From an uncultured Desulfobacterales bacterium (GTDB lineage: Bacteria > Desulfobacterota > Desulfobacteria > Desulfobacterales > G020354645): 11,096 nucleotides of DNA. Within the stretch, counting starts at the first letter, position 1. Each line of letters begins with the position of its first letter. The position numbers were made by a program, and so were the translations under genes. The stretch lies in the NCBI GenBank assembly GCA_947259865.1, contig CAMYNZ010000167.1:1-11096 (forward strand). The letters are read 5' to 3'. Positions 1 to 6,290 of this stretch are shown piece after piece. Under the pieces are notes generated by a model. The model did not search any database, was not told the origin of the DNA, and saw only the letters and a list, made by a program, of their open reading frames with translations.

Positions 1-659
1 TCTTCCATCTGGTGAAAGTTCATGTCCATTAAGACAAAATTGATCATGGTTTTGGGCACATTGCCGGTCCGCAATCTGGTAATATTGGCCACATTTTCAC
101 ATACGCGCTCAAAATTCGATCCGACCCGGATTTTATTGTACATCTCCGCGGTGGCCCCATCTATGGAGATACAAATCCAATCAATGCCGGCATCCAGACT
201 CTTTTTTAATTTTTCTTCCTTGAGCAGCAGCCCGTTGGATAAAAAGCCGGTTTCGCAACCGGCCGCCTTGGCTTCGCCAATCCAGTCTGCCAATCTGGGC
301 TGAAGCAGCGGTTCTCCGCCGCCGGTAAAATCAACGGACTGCACCCGGGATAAATGGGGCCGGATGGCCGCCCATATTTCCGGTACCATGATACCGTGAT
401 CGGTCGCCTTTTTGGCGATTTCTCTCCAGGGGCACATAACGCATTTCAAATTACAGGCAATCGCCGACTCCACCTGAAATAAACGCCAGGGCCTATTCTT
501 AGGGGATTTTCTTTCAACAACCCTGTCCCGCATGGTTGCCAAACGCCGATCCAGAAATTTGCAACCGATAAAATCCAGAAGCTTGGCCAGCGATAAAGCC
601 AACCAGCCGCCGGCACCGGTTACCGATACACGTTTTCGTTTAGACGAATAATTCCCCAT
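1..659 (-). CDS. Radical SAM protein, N-terminal part (cut by window edge)
   Basis: Reading leftward from an ATG at 659 gives 219 open codons running off the window start. Residues 69-76 form the CxxxCxxC iron-sulfur motif (CNLKCVMC, followed by PW), which binds the [4Fe-4S] cluster that cleaves S-adenosylmethionine. Residues 113-117 (GGGEP) match the SAM amino-group contact motif. A strand ending in SIDG (about 165-168) fits the TIM-barrel core. The CxxCxxCPW context and early motif position resemble SPASM-type or Fe-S oxidoreductase radical SAM proteins, but the C-terminal part that would show auxiliary cluster cysteines is missing, so the substrate cannot be named. Residues 11-33 are mildly hydrophobic. 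No clear Shine-Dalgarno precedes the ATG, so the start is provisional; the downstream in-frame Met44 is an alternative. It diverges from the gene at 885. Confidence 0.88.
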   Translation of the reverse strand, partial: MGNYSSKRKRVSVTGAGGWLALSLAKLLDFIGCKFLDRRLATMRDRVVERKSPKNRPWRLFQVESAIACNLKCVMCPWREIAKKATDHGIMVPEIWAAIRPHLSRVQSVDFTGGGEPLLQPRLADWIGEAKAAGCETGFLSNGLLLKEEKLKKSLDAGIDWICISIDGATAEMYNKIRVGSNFERVCENVANITRLRTGNVPKTMINFVLMDMNFHQME

Positions 660-884
660 GGTTGTTTGTCCGATTATGTTAAGATATCGAATTTATTACC
701 AATTAAAGTATGATAACCATGATCATTTTAAAAGCAAGATAGACTTTTCGCCCCAGAAATTTATTTATAGGCCTTTTTTGGATAAATATTAAACCATTAT
801 CACAAAAACACGAATATTTATAAGCACTAAAGGTGGTTGATTATTTCTTTGACATAAAATTTCGTTTTCTATAGGTTTCACGCC
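660..884. other. Divergent AT-rich intergenic region
   Basis: This 225-base AT-rich stretch separates two divergent genes and must hold promoters for both. On the + strand a perfect TTGACA lies at 849-854. The best -10 candidate, TATAGG at 870-875, is only 15 bases away and would start transcription almost at the ATG at 885. A small palindrome, ATGATCAT, is at 719-726. I see no coding potential and no stable long hairpin here. Confidence 0.4.
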
Positions 885-1640
885 ATGGGAATTTTCCGAG
901 TCATATGGAAGCATGATGTCAACCAGGCCGGTCAAATTGCAAAACTACTTCTGGATAACAAAAAAGTAAACCTAAACTGGAAAATTGTTCTTCTGCCTGT
1001 TTTTCTATATAATGTTTATCATTATCGCAAAGACCTGCGTTTTACCCGTAAAAATTTTCTTTTCACCAAACAACTGGCATTTGATGCCGCCAAAAACATC
1101 TTGCAGGGCAAAGAACAGGCCTGGGAATTCCGCAGAATCGAAATCAAAACCCAGGAGATTCTGGACAGGGAAAAAAAAGGGTTCTATACCGAAAAAATCC
1201 GCCGCAAACAACTGTCTGAAATCCAACTGCTCATTAAACACTATCTGAATCTTTTCGAGTCAACGACCACCCACAAAGAGGGTGGCTTGGATTTTACCGC
1301 CATAGGCGGGAAAAGACAGGGGCGCGAAGTGCCCCAATCGTTGCGGGTGGAACCGGGTGCGAAGCACCCGGTTTGGAAAACCCAATCAAAGCAAACAGAC
1401 TATCCGGCACTCATAAGGGAAAGCTATACATCCAAAGAAAATTATCTCGTCTTTTTGAGCACACTCCACAAAGCTGAAGAAGATGTCATTCAGGCGGCTA
1501 TCACGACCCTGCGCCGGGGGACCAAAAAAGACCGAAGAGAATGGTTTCAAAAAGTAAGCCAGACCACCGGAGAGGTTCGCATGGCTCTCAGCGCGTGTTA
1601 CCGAAGTTCTTTCCGGCAAGACTCCCTTAAAACGTTTTGA
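885..1640 (+). CDS. Unrecognised basic protein P1 (251 aa)
   Basis: I do not recognise this family. Residues 1-125 are rich in Lys and Arg, with one short hydrophobic stretch (about 33-47, WKIVLLPVFLYNVYH) and long probable helices after it. Residues 127-172 are a low-order segment encoded by the hairpin-rich DNA at 1267-1373. The C-terminal domain (about 185-251) starts around FLSTLHKAEEDVIQAAI and continues through GTKKDRREWFQKV. That domain is clearly related to the product of the broken reading frame at 6884-7262: 18 identities over 43 aligned columns once a frameshift is allowed for. The ATG at 885 is the only sensible start but lacks a good ribosome site (only AGGT at 873-876). The gene ends 50 bases before the regulated promoter of the DsrE-like operon. 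It could be two modules joined by a palindromic insertion. A regulatory role is speculation from position and basic charge. Confidence 0.65.
   Translation: MGIFRVIWKHDVNQAGQIAKLLLDNKKVNLNWKIVLLPVFLYNVYHYRKDLRFTRKNFLFTKQLAFDAAKNILQGKEQAWEFRRIEIKTQEILDREKKGFYTEKIRRKQLSEIQLLIKHYLNLFESTTTHKEGGLDFTAIGGKRQGREVPQSLRVEPGAKHPVWKTQSKQTDYPALIRESYTSKENYLVFLSTLHKAEEDVIQAAITTLRRGTKKDRREWFQKVSQTTGEVRMALSACYRSSFRQDSLKTF
1267..1373. repeat. Run of four hairpins inside the P1 coding sequence, two with GAA triloops
   Basis: Four inverted repeats follow each other in 107 bases: CCACCC/GGGTGG (1267-1272, 1280-1285), CCGCC-ATA-GGCGG (1297-1309), GGGGCGC-GAA-GTGCCCC (1319-1335, one G-T pair) and AACCGGGTGC-GAA-GCACCCGGTT (1351-1373, perfect 10-bp stem). 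The last contains GCGAAGC, known from biophysical work as an exceptionally stable DNA mini-hairpin. The reading frame stays open through them. The segment sits between the N-terminal region and the conserved C-terminal domain, which suggests an in-frame insertion of a REP-like palindromic element. It could equally shape mRNA structure. Confidence 0.7.
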
Positions 1641-1690
1641 GACGAGACCATGCGTGCATACACCTTTGGCGCACGATGTGTAATTTTTTC

Positions 1691-1721
1691 TTGACAGTTG
1701 GCTATCACAATGTGGTATTAG
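1691..1721 (+). promoter_or_regulatory. Promoter with dyad operator (site 1) for the DsrE/F/H-like operon
   Basis: TTGACA at 1691-1696 is a consensus -35. The -10 is best read as TATTAG at 1716-1721 with an extended TGG (spacer 19), or GTATTA at 1715 (spacer 18). Between them lies the dyad TATCAC-AAT-GTGGTA (1703-1717), one mismatch from perfect. The same arrangement recurs at 7263 (+) and 6143 (-). A protein bound here would overlap the -10, so repression is the simplest reading. A further 7-base inverted repeat, GTTGGCT (1697-1703) and AGCCAAC (1735-1741), brackets the -10 region. The predicted transcript start is near 1728, giving a leader of about 97 bases. Confidence 0.68.
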
Positions 1722-1824
1722 CATGATAATTTTCAGCCAACATGAAAAGCAGATTAGGGAAAACAGCAGGTATGTCAGGTATGATTTCAATCATAGGAGA
1801 AAAACGTGAAAAGGGGGGCTTTAT

Positions 1825-2160
1825 ATGGCAGACAAAGAAAAATTGGGAATCTTTGTTCCAACGGACAATTATATTGACCATCTCATCGGGGTTGCCAGAG
1901 CCGCAAAGAAGGCCGGCAAGGCGCTTTGCATATTCTTGACCCACGAGGGGGTACGGATATCACAGCACCCCAAGTATCAGGAGCTCGCTGAGATAATCAG
2001 CGCTGATGAGAATCATGAGATATCGCTATGTAATGTAAGTTGGGAAGAGCTGGGCTTAAAAGATCAGTCAATACCAGCAGGGATGAGTGCCAAGGATTTG
2101 GCCAGCCAATCCAGGCATTGCGCAATGATAGACAAATGCGATCGCTATATGGTCCTTTGA
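1825..2160 (+). CDS. DsrE-like sulfur-relay protein (111 aa)
   Basis: A small soluble protein of the DsrE/DsrF/TusD type, which carries sulfur as a cysteine persulfide within a cytoplasmic relay. The fold is suggested by an N-terminal beta strand (KLGIFVP, residues 6-12), a helix (17-30), a second strand (ALCIFLT, 33-39) followed by HEGV, and a later ISLCNVSWEELGL segment. Cys69 sits where DsrE-family proteins carry the persulfide-forming cysteine at the start of a helix. Cys35, Cys99 and Cys105 are also present. The start is well supported: GGGGGG at 1813-1818 lies six bases before the ATG. It is the first gene of a three-gene operon, with 12 bases to the next gene. The family call is good, but equivalence to Allochromatium DsrE is not established, since the usual arginine-rich motif after the cysteine is absent. 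Confidence 0.75.
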   Translation: MADKEKLGIFVPTDNYIDHLIGVARAAKKAGKALCIFLTHEGVRISQHPKYQELAEIISADENHEISLCNVSWEELGLKDQSIPAGMSAKDLASQSRHCAMIDKCDRYMVL

Positions 2161-2172
2161 AGGGAGAGAGAG

Positions 2173-2478
2173 ATGGAAACAAAAAAAGCAGCCGTAATAA
2201 TAAGGAATGCAAACAACCAGTGGGAAGGACTTAGATCCAGCTTGGGACTTGGCGTTCAGATGATTGACGCACATATGTTTGTTATCGGAGAGGTCCAGAT
2301 GTCCGAAGACAGGTTTGAAGGCTACAAGGAGAATCTGGAATTTCTTAAAGACGACCTGGAAGCCGAAATCTATACGGATAATGAGGCAAATGTGGAGAAA
2401 TGGGGTTTTTTCGAGTATATGTCATTGGATATCATGGGTGAAAAATTATTTGAGTATGATCTGATAATTCCGTTTTAG
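2173..2478 (+). CDS. DsrF/TusC-like protein (101 aa)
   Basis: Second gene of the operon, with a GGGAGAGAG ribosome site just before the ATG. The N-terminal strand AAVIIRN (residues 6-12), the following helix with GLRSSLGLGVQM (19-30) and the strand MFVIGEV (35-41) fit the DsrE/F-like alpha/beta fold. The C-terminal portion (about 75-101) ends in a final strand, DLIIPF. The protein has no cysteine at all, so it cannot itself carry a persulfide. That suits a structural partner such as DsrF or TusC in a heterohexameric DsrEFH/TusBCD-like complex, where the E/D subunit carries the active cysteine. Family assignment rests on fold pattern, size and operon position between a DsrE-like and a DsrH-like gene. 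Confidence 0.66.
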   Translation: METKKAAVIIRNANNQWEGLRSSLGLGVQMIDAHMFVIGEVQMSEDRFEGYKENLEFLKDDLEAEIYTDNEANVEKWGFFEYMSLDIMGEKLFEYDLIIPF

Positions 2479-2488
2479 AGGAGTTGAG

Positions 2489-2662
2489 ATGAAGATATTA
2501 CATGTATTTAAATCAGAACCGGATGCAGTCATAAAAAAGTTGATGGCGCCTTTATCAAAAGGCAAAAAAGCCCGACAATTTAAAATTTACCAAGGGGATG
2601 TAGATTACGACAAATTGGTTGAACTGGTCTTTGAAAATGACAAGGTTATTTGTTGGTGGTAA
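2489..2662 (+). CDS. Small DsrH/TusB-like protein (57 aa)
   Basis: A short gene starting at an ATG preceded by AGAGGAG (2477-2483), ten bases after the previous stop. The product begins MKILHVFKSEP and ends DKVICWW. This is the DsrH/TusB pattern of an opening strand with a Ser/Glu turn and a terminal hydrophobic strand with tryptophan, but much shorter than the roughly 95-residue DsrH of phototrophs. The only cysteine is Cys55, three residues from the end, unlike DsrH, whose reactive cysteine lies near residue 20. It probably completes a minimal DsrE/F/H-type sulfur carrier complex. The operon ends here, 37 bases before the stop of a convergent gene, with no strong terminator between them (only a weak TGAG/CTCA hairpin near 2665-2676). 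Confidence 0.68.
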   Translation: MKILHVFKSEPDAVIKKLMAPLSKGKKARQFKIYQGDVDYDKLVELVFENDKVICWW

Positions 2663-2699
2663 GGGTGAGGCGGCTCATTCCTTCTCTATAGCCAAAACT

Positions 2700-3068
2700 C
2701 TATTCACAACCATCAACAGGTTCTACGATATCGAGATCAGCTGATGTGAAGATGTCATAAATCTTTGATTTATCTTCTACTGTTAAATTCTTCTTCAGTA
2801 TGTAATAGTTTTCACCTTTTGTATAATGATTTTCGATAACTTTTGTATCCTCCTCATTTGATATTCCATTTAATACCTCAGAATGGAATTCGAGAATCTC
2901 TATTTTTCTTGGAACCAGATCACTTTTTTTAATTATTAATCTACCTTTGTTAATCTCCTGTATCTTCTTCTCTCCTATAGTAGCGACTTTTTCCGATTGG
3001 GACCAGCCTACAGAGAAACCTATACCCAGTGACACAATTGCAATTCCTAGCCAGCCAATGTTTTTCAT
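2700..3068 (-). CDS. Membrane-anchored small protein B (122 aa), paralogue of upstream gene
   Basis: Function unknown. I choose ATG at 3068 (MKNIGWLGIAIV), 16 bases after the preceding stop, over the upstream in-frame GTG at 3113, because the ATG places a typical membrane anchor at the N-terminus (residues 4-22) and matches the paralogue's opening. The rest (23-122) is a charged soluble domain, probably outside the membrane given the lysine-poor, short N-terminal tail. The core around NGISNEEDTKVIENHY, YYILKKNL and IYDIF aligns with the same core of the gene at 3085-3447, as does the tail (DIVEPVDGCE versus DLVQPVEESDCG). A cysteine near the C-terminus (Cys121) is shared. No clear ribosome site is visible, so translational coupling is likely. 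Confidence 0.75.
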   Translation of the reverse strand: MKNIGWLGIAIVSLGIGFSVGWSQSEKVATIGEKKIQEINKGRLIIKKSDLVPRKIEILEFHSEVLNGISNEEDTKVIENHYTKGENYYILKKNLTVEDKSKIYDIFTSADLDIVEPVDGCE

Positions 3069-3084
3069 TGATATTACAATTTTT

Positions 3085-3447
3085 TCAATAACCGGCACTG
3101 TCTCCACAATCACTCTCTTCGACAGGCTGAACGAGATCCTGAACTGATTTTAAAATGTTATAGTGTTTTAGTATGTTATAAATTTCTGTGATCTCATTTT
3201 TTGATACATCTAAGCCGGTTTTCAGTATATAATTGTCTTCATTTTCTGCATAAAGATTGATGATATATTTTTTGTGCTCCGCATTTGATACTTTATTCAA
3301 TATTTGTGTTTTAAAATCCTCAATCTTTACTTGTAAAGGGACTTTACTAATTTGATTTCTAATATGATAAGACCTGGCAGTAAAACCTCCCAGAACGCCT
3401 ATAAACAATACCACAATAACAACTATGATCCACAAACCGTTTTTCAT
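3085..3447 (-). CDS. Membrane-anchored small protein A (120 aa), tandem paralogue
   Basis: Function unknown. The ATG at 3447 has a ribosome site (AAGGGA, eight bases upstream). Residues 4-24 form one transmembrane helix (LWIIVVIVVLFIGVLGGF), followed by a soluble domain of about 95 residues. The most conserved part relative to the neighbour is NKVSNAEHKKYIINLY, NYILKTGLDV, then IYNIL. The tail holds DLVQPVEESDCG, with a single cysteine (Cys114). With the downstream gene it makes a tandem duplicate pair. Its position after yedE and tusA and opposite the DsrE-like operon corresponds to the two conserved hypothetical genes reported in YedE-TusA-DsrE ('YTD') clusters; that match is from memory and rests on gene order. 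A sulfur- or membrane-associated role is inferred from context only. Confidence 0.76.
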   Translation of the reverse strand: MKNGLWIIVVIVVLFIGVLGGFTARSYHIRNQISKVPLQVKIEDFKTQILNKVSNAEHKKYIINLYAENEDNYILKTGLDVSKNEITEIYNILKHYNILKSVQDLVQPVEESDCGDSAGY

Positions 3448-3534
3448 GTTTGGGGTCCCTTCTGTGCTTTAACGATGAAAGCATGGTTGCTCGTGAATAA
3501 TGGACTCAGTTTTATAATCAAACCTAAAACTCAT

Positions 3535-3554
3535 ACACACGCTGGCGCGTGTGT
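3535..3554 (-). terminator. Candidate terminator after tusA
   Basis: ACACACGC (3535-3542) and GCGTGTGT (3547-3554) form a perfect 8-bp stem with a 4-base loop, 20 bases beyond the tusA stop on the minus strand. Leftward it is followed by ATGAGTTTTAGG, so the U tract is short and displaced. It may be a partial terminator that lowers read-through into the two small membrane genes. The hairpin is certain; termination is only a possibility. Confidence 0.42.
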
Positions 3555-3573
3555 CCGGCACGTGAAGATTCGC

Positions 3574-3822
3574 TTAAGTCTTTTTAATCTTCCAGCAAAA
3601 TACACCGCATTCTTCCAGTTTCTCGACAATCTCATGACCGCTGGCCTCGCACATTGCTGAAATGGACTCTGATGAGGAGGGATTATCAAATACAATCTCA
3701 AGAATCTCGCCACATTCCATATTTTTAAGCGCCTTTTTCGTATACATTTGCGGATGAGGACACACATAACCCTGTACATCCAGCCAGTAACATTCATCCT
3801 TTTTTTCATATTTCATTGCCAT
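3574..3822 (-). CDS. tusA: TusA/SirA-like sulfur carrier protein (82 aa)
   Basis: A classic TusA-family protein of about 80 residues, a small cytoplasmic carrier that accepts sulfane sulfur as a persulfide on the cysteine of its CPxP motif. That motif is CPHP at residues 21-24, preceded by WLDVQGYV, the usual strand leading into it. The helix YTKKALKNM, the strand GEILEIVFDN and a closing strand complete the two-layer fold. Extra cysteines (Cys11, Cys58, Cys72, Cys76) are present and not diagnostic. The ATG at 3822 has GGGGAG nine bases upstream; Met3 is an alternative. It follows yedE by 98 bases on the same strand. The yedE-tusA pairing is very common in bacteria and supports a role in passing imported or membrane-derived sulfur to cytoplasmic acceptors, here possibly the DsrE/F/H-like proteins. 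Confidence 0.93.
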   Translation of the reverse strand: MAMKYEKKDECYWLDVQGYVCPHPQMYTKKALKNMECGEILEIVFDNPSSSESISAMCEASGHEIVEKLEECGVFCWKIKKT

Positions 3823-3920
3823 GATAAATATCTCCCCGTTAATGATGCGTCTTAAGAAATGAATTATACGTTATGAAATTGTCCCTTTACGCATGCGGCT
3901 TAATTATTTGATCGTGCGTG

Positions 3921-5573
3921 TTATAAATCAAAAGCGGCCATCTCCTTTTCCATCTTCTTTTCGGTGTACCAGTTAAAGAATGCAACACCAATATAAGCAC
4001 CAAACATCATTCCGAATCCATAAATCCAGCCGGATATGTCGCCATTGGCAGCTCTTACAAAAAAACCACCCACGTTGCATCCCAGACCCAGCCTGGAACC
4101 GATGCCCATTAAAAATCCGCCAGTGATCGCCCAGATTGCAAGCTCTCTGGTCGGTCTCTTCCATTTGAATTCATTGTGCAAAAGAGCCATCACCGCTGCA
4201 CCGGCAATAAGCGCAATAGACATCCAGTCGGCAGTGTCATAAACCGGATTGGGAATCCCGTTAACCCAGCCAAAGAAAACATTATCCATATTCTCCCAGC
4301 CCAGCTTATTGCCGATCCAGCCGACCAATTGTGCTTCCTGAGTCGTCACATACCAGTAACCCGGATCAAATACTGTCCCTTGAGCGGATATGCCAAAGTT
4401 ATAATCTAACGCCTCCAGAAGCTGCCCGGCATTATCCATGTCAAAGGTGCGCCTTAATCCCTTCATCACGAGCATGTGAAGACCGCAGGCAATACCAAGG
4501 AATAAACCGGCCACAGCCGTTCTCTTTGAAGACACGATCATCGTCCAGTAACCGACAAGCTCAGCCTTGAGGCCCGCGCTCCCGTTTTCTTTTACCCATT
4601 TCTTTAAAAAGGCCTTTCTTGACCAGAAAATATACACAAAAATTAGCAATACGGCCGCCGGTATCAGAATCCCAACCACTAAATTACCGAAAAAAGCCCC
4701 TAAAAAGGAATCATTTTGTAATCCCAGTGCTTGCGCAAAAGTTTGAGACGGCTGCCACCAGACGTGGCCCGCAAGATACTGATCCAGCCAGCCATCGGCA
4801 GGAATAACTTTCTCCGTGAAGATGCTGCCTTTTTCGACTGCTTTTTCTAGTGCCTTTTCTTTCCAGGAATCCGGAACCAAAGCGTTGGCCCATCCCCCAA
4901 CATCAGCAAACAGCGCCTGGGTCACACTAATCGATAAAACCACTATGATGGCAGTCCCATTGCCTTCTCCAATCTTATACAGAGAACCGGATGCACAACC
5001 GCCTGCAAAAACCATCCCAATTCCAAAAATCAGTCCGGCAATAAAAGCATGCCAACCCCAGGGGGCAGAGTGAAACGTACTCTCACCGATTGCGGTAACC
5101 GGCGCAACCGTCAAGCCAAAAAGAACAACAGCGATCACAATTCCGACAGCCATCCTGGAAACGCCGACAGCAAAGAGATCCCTGAAAGCTGAGGAAAAGC
5201 AAAACCGACCGTATTGCAATGCCAGACCATAAATAAAGCCGAACCACAAATAAGCGACCATATAAATGTATATTTCTGCCAGAACATAGGACCCCACACT
5301 GACCGTGATGAGCAATCCCATTATACCGACTATGCGAGTTTTATTATCCTTGGTGATGACCAATAAAAATGCGAATACTCCGAGGAAGGCAGAAAAAAGT
5401 AAAGTTGCCCAACTATGTCCTTCAAAATTATGCCCGCTGAAATAAAAAAGTCCTCCGGTACTTACCAGAAGAAATAGTAGGACACTAACAATAATCCGAT
5501 TCGTCTTATTGGGACTTACTTCATTTGCGCCCGCTGTAACTTTAAATCCATCCATAATTTTAATACCATCCAA
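3921..5573 (-). CDS. yedE: YedE/YeeE-family sulfur-compound permease (550 aa)
   Basis: A multi-pass inner-membrane protein with two copies of the YeeE/YedE (sulf_transp) unit, thought to move thiosulfate or related sulfur species. The signature cysteines are visible: GRFCF (Cys125), GGCASG (Cys193), ACGLH (Cys363) and LGCNVGG (Cys499). Glycine-rich helices such as GLIFGIGMVFAGGC and GFLMGIGSRLGLGC flank the second and fourth. In Spirochaeta YeeE, conserved cysteines of this kind relay thiosulfate through the pore. A roughly 60-residue soluble loop (about 230-290) separates the two halves. At 550 residues it is longer than the basic 330-400 residue family members. The TTG at 5573 has GGGGG seven bases upstream and is preferred; ATG at 5555 lacks a well-placed site. 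It precedes tusA and is probably transcribed from the operator-bearing promoter at 6143. Confidence 0.92.
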   Translation of the reverse strand: MDGIKIMDGFKVTAGANEVSPNKTNRIIVSVLLFLLVSTGGLFYFSGHNFEGHSWATLLFSAFLGVFAFLLVITKDNKTRIVGIMGLLITVSVGSYVLAEIYIYMVAYLWFGFIYGLALQYGRFCFSSAFRDLFAVGVSRMAVGIVIAVVLFGLTVAPVTAIGESTFHSAPWGWHAFIAGLIFGIGMVFAGGCASGSLYKIGEGNGTAIIVVLSISVTQALFADVGGWANALVPDSWKEKALEKAVEKGSIFTEKVIPADGWLDQYLAGHVWWQPSQTFAQALGLQNDSFLGAFFGNLVVGILIPAAVLLIFVYIFWSRKAFLKKWVKENGSAGLKAELVGYWTMIVSSKRTAVAGLFLGIACGLHMLVMKGLRRTFDMDNAGQLLEALDYNFGISAQGTVFDPGYWYVTTQEAQLVGWIGNKLGWENMDNVFFGWVNGIPNPVYDTADWMSIALIAGAAVMALLHNEFKWKRPTRELAIWAITGGFLMGIGSRLGLGCNVGGFFVRAANGDISGWIYGFGMMFGAYIGVAFFNWYTEKKMEKEMAAFDL

Positions 5574-6110
5574 TTGAATTCCCCCTTCACAATCTAATGT
5601 TCGTGAGTGACAGCGTGAATCACGTCGACCGGTTTCTTCCGATGTTAGCGCTTGAGGAAGAAAAACGCTTGCGTGAGTTCCAGAATTTTACCGAGTGAAG
5701 GCGCCTCCCTTGCTTCGCCGATTAAGCTACCCGACCCACATCTTGCTCAGCGTATAGGCATCGATATTCAAGGCTGCATTGTTTCCTGTAAAGCCATCGT
5801 CGTTATGATATTGTCGTAAACGCAGACATTAATGCTTTTTGCGTTACGGATAGGGTAGGATTTGTGTAACTTCCTGAGTTTGTGTGTCAGATCCATCAGT
5901 ATACTTAAGGGACGCTGCCCTCTATCCGATCGGGTATCATGACCTGCAAAGACTCAAAATTCAGTACTGTCGGTCGTATAGCTTTGCCAGTTTGACTTTT
6001 CAAACAGACGCATCCCGCAGGCTTTGCCTGCGCACTCAGAAGCCGCTTCAATAGGAAGGATAAATCCAACGCGCGCGCTGATTTCAGTTCAAGGTGCAAA
6101 AAAGGATTGT
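5574..6110 (-). other. Long gene-poor leader of the yedE unit, with broken reading-frame traces
   Basis: No intact gene is visible in these 537 bases. If the promoter at 6143 is used, they form a 5' leader of about 530 bases. A 7-bp hairpin with a three-base loop, CGCAGGC-TTT-GCCTGCG, is at 6016-6032. On the minus strand, three short open stretches in different frames follow one another: starting MDLTHKLRKLHK (from 5896), then RQYHNDDGFTGNN up to a stop at 5727, then SLIGEAREAPSLGK up to a stop at 5645. They read like pieces of a frameshifted gene, but I do not recognise the family. The other open frame (5905-6123) starts inside the operator and is probably chance. Pseudogene remnant and structured RNA leader are both possible. 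Confidence 0.35.
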
Positions 6111-6111
6111 C

Positions 6112-6143
6112 ATCATATGCCACAAAGTGGTAATCATTGTCAA
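6112..6143 (-). promoter_or_regulatory. Leftward promoter with dyad operator (site 3), upstream of yedE
   Basis: Read on the minus strand, TTGACA occupies 6143-6138. After five bases comes the dyad TACCAC-TTT-GTGGCA (6132-6118), one mismatch from perfect. The -10 is CATATG at 6119-6114 (spacer 18), with TATGAT at 6117-6112 as a better hexamer at poorer spacing. This matches the sites at 1691 and 7263 in -35 box, dyad sequence, and position of the dyad relative to the -10. Transcription would start near 6107 and run toward yedE-tusA, over 500 bases away, with no other gene on that strand between. Confidence 0.62.
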
Positions 6144-6191
6144 GCTGATTTATGCAACTGAACTTATCCGAATGGTGCGACGCTCATTCAA

Positions 6192-6221
6192 TTGACATAC
6201 AAGCGTCTTTTTTCATGTAAT
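6192..6221 (+). promoter_or_regulatory. Promoter for the universal stress protein gene
   Basis: A perfect TTGACA (6192-6197) and TGTAAT (6216-6221, 5 of 6 to consensus) are separated by 18 bases. Transcription would start near 6228. This promoter lacks the TAYCAC-N3-GTGGYA dyad seen at the three sulfur-gene promoters, so it is probably regulated differently although it diverges from one of them by about 50 bases. Confidence 0.55.
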
Positions 6222-6222
6222 G

Positions 6223-6240
6223 CCCGCACCGAAAAGCGGG
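6223..6240 (+). other. Hairpin at the 5' end of the stress-protein leader
   Basis: CCCGC (6223-6227) and GCGGG (6236-6240) form a 5-bp stem with an 8-base loop immediately at the predicted transcript start, followed by TTCTT. It may protect the 5' end of the mRNA or be incidental. Only the inverted repeat is certain. Confidence 0.35.
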
Positions 6241-6290
6241 TTCTTCCCATTTGTGATTGAAACCCGAATCGTTTTAAGGAGGGATGCAAG

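Noticed and set aside
22..303. A plus-strand open frame of 93 codons at the window start
   Set aside because: It is antisense to the radical SAM gene, whose CxxxCxxC and GGGEP motifs are unambiguous on the other strand.
849..875. Promoter for P1 (TTGACA with TATAGG)
   Set aside because: The 15-base spacer and weak -10 would start transcription about three bases before the ATG. A leaderless mRNA is possible but unsupported, so it is only mentioned in the intergenic entry.
1644..1690. Possible terminator for P1 (CGTGC/GCACG stem then TTTTTT)
   Set aside because: The stem is only five pairs and sits about nine bases from the T run. The T run is better explained as upstream sequence of the promoter at 1691.
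5905..6123. A 72-codon minus-strand open frame starting GTGGCATATG
   Set aside because: Its start falls inside the conserved operator and before the predicted transcript start, it has no ribosome site, and I recognise no family. It is probably a chance frame.
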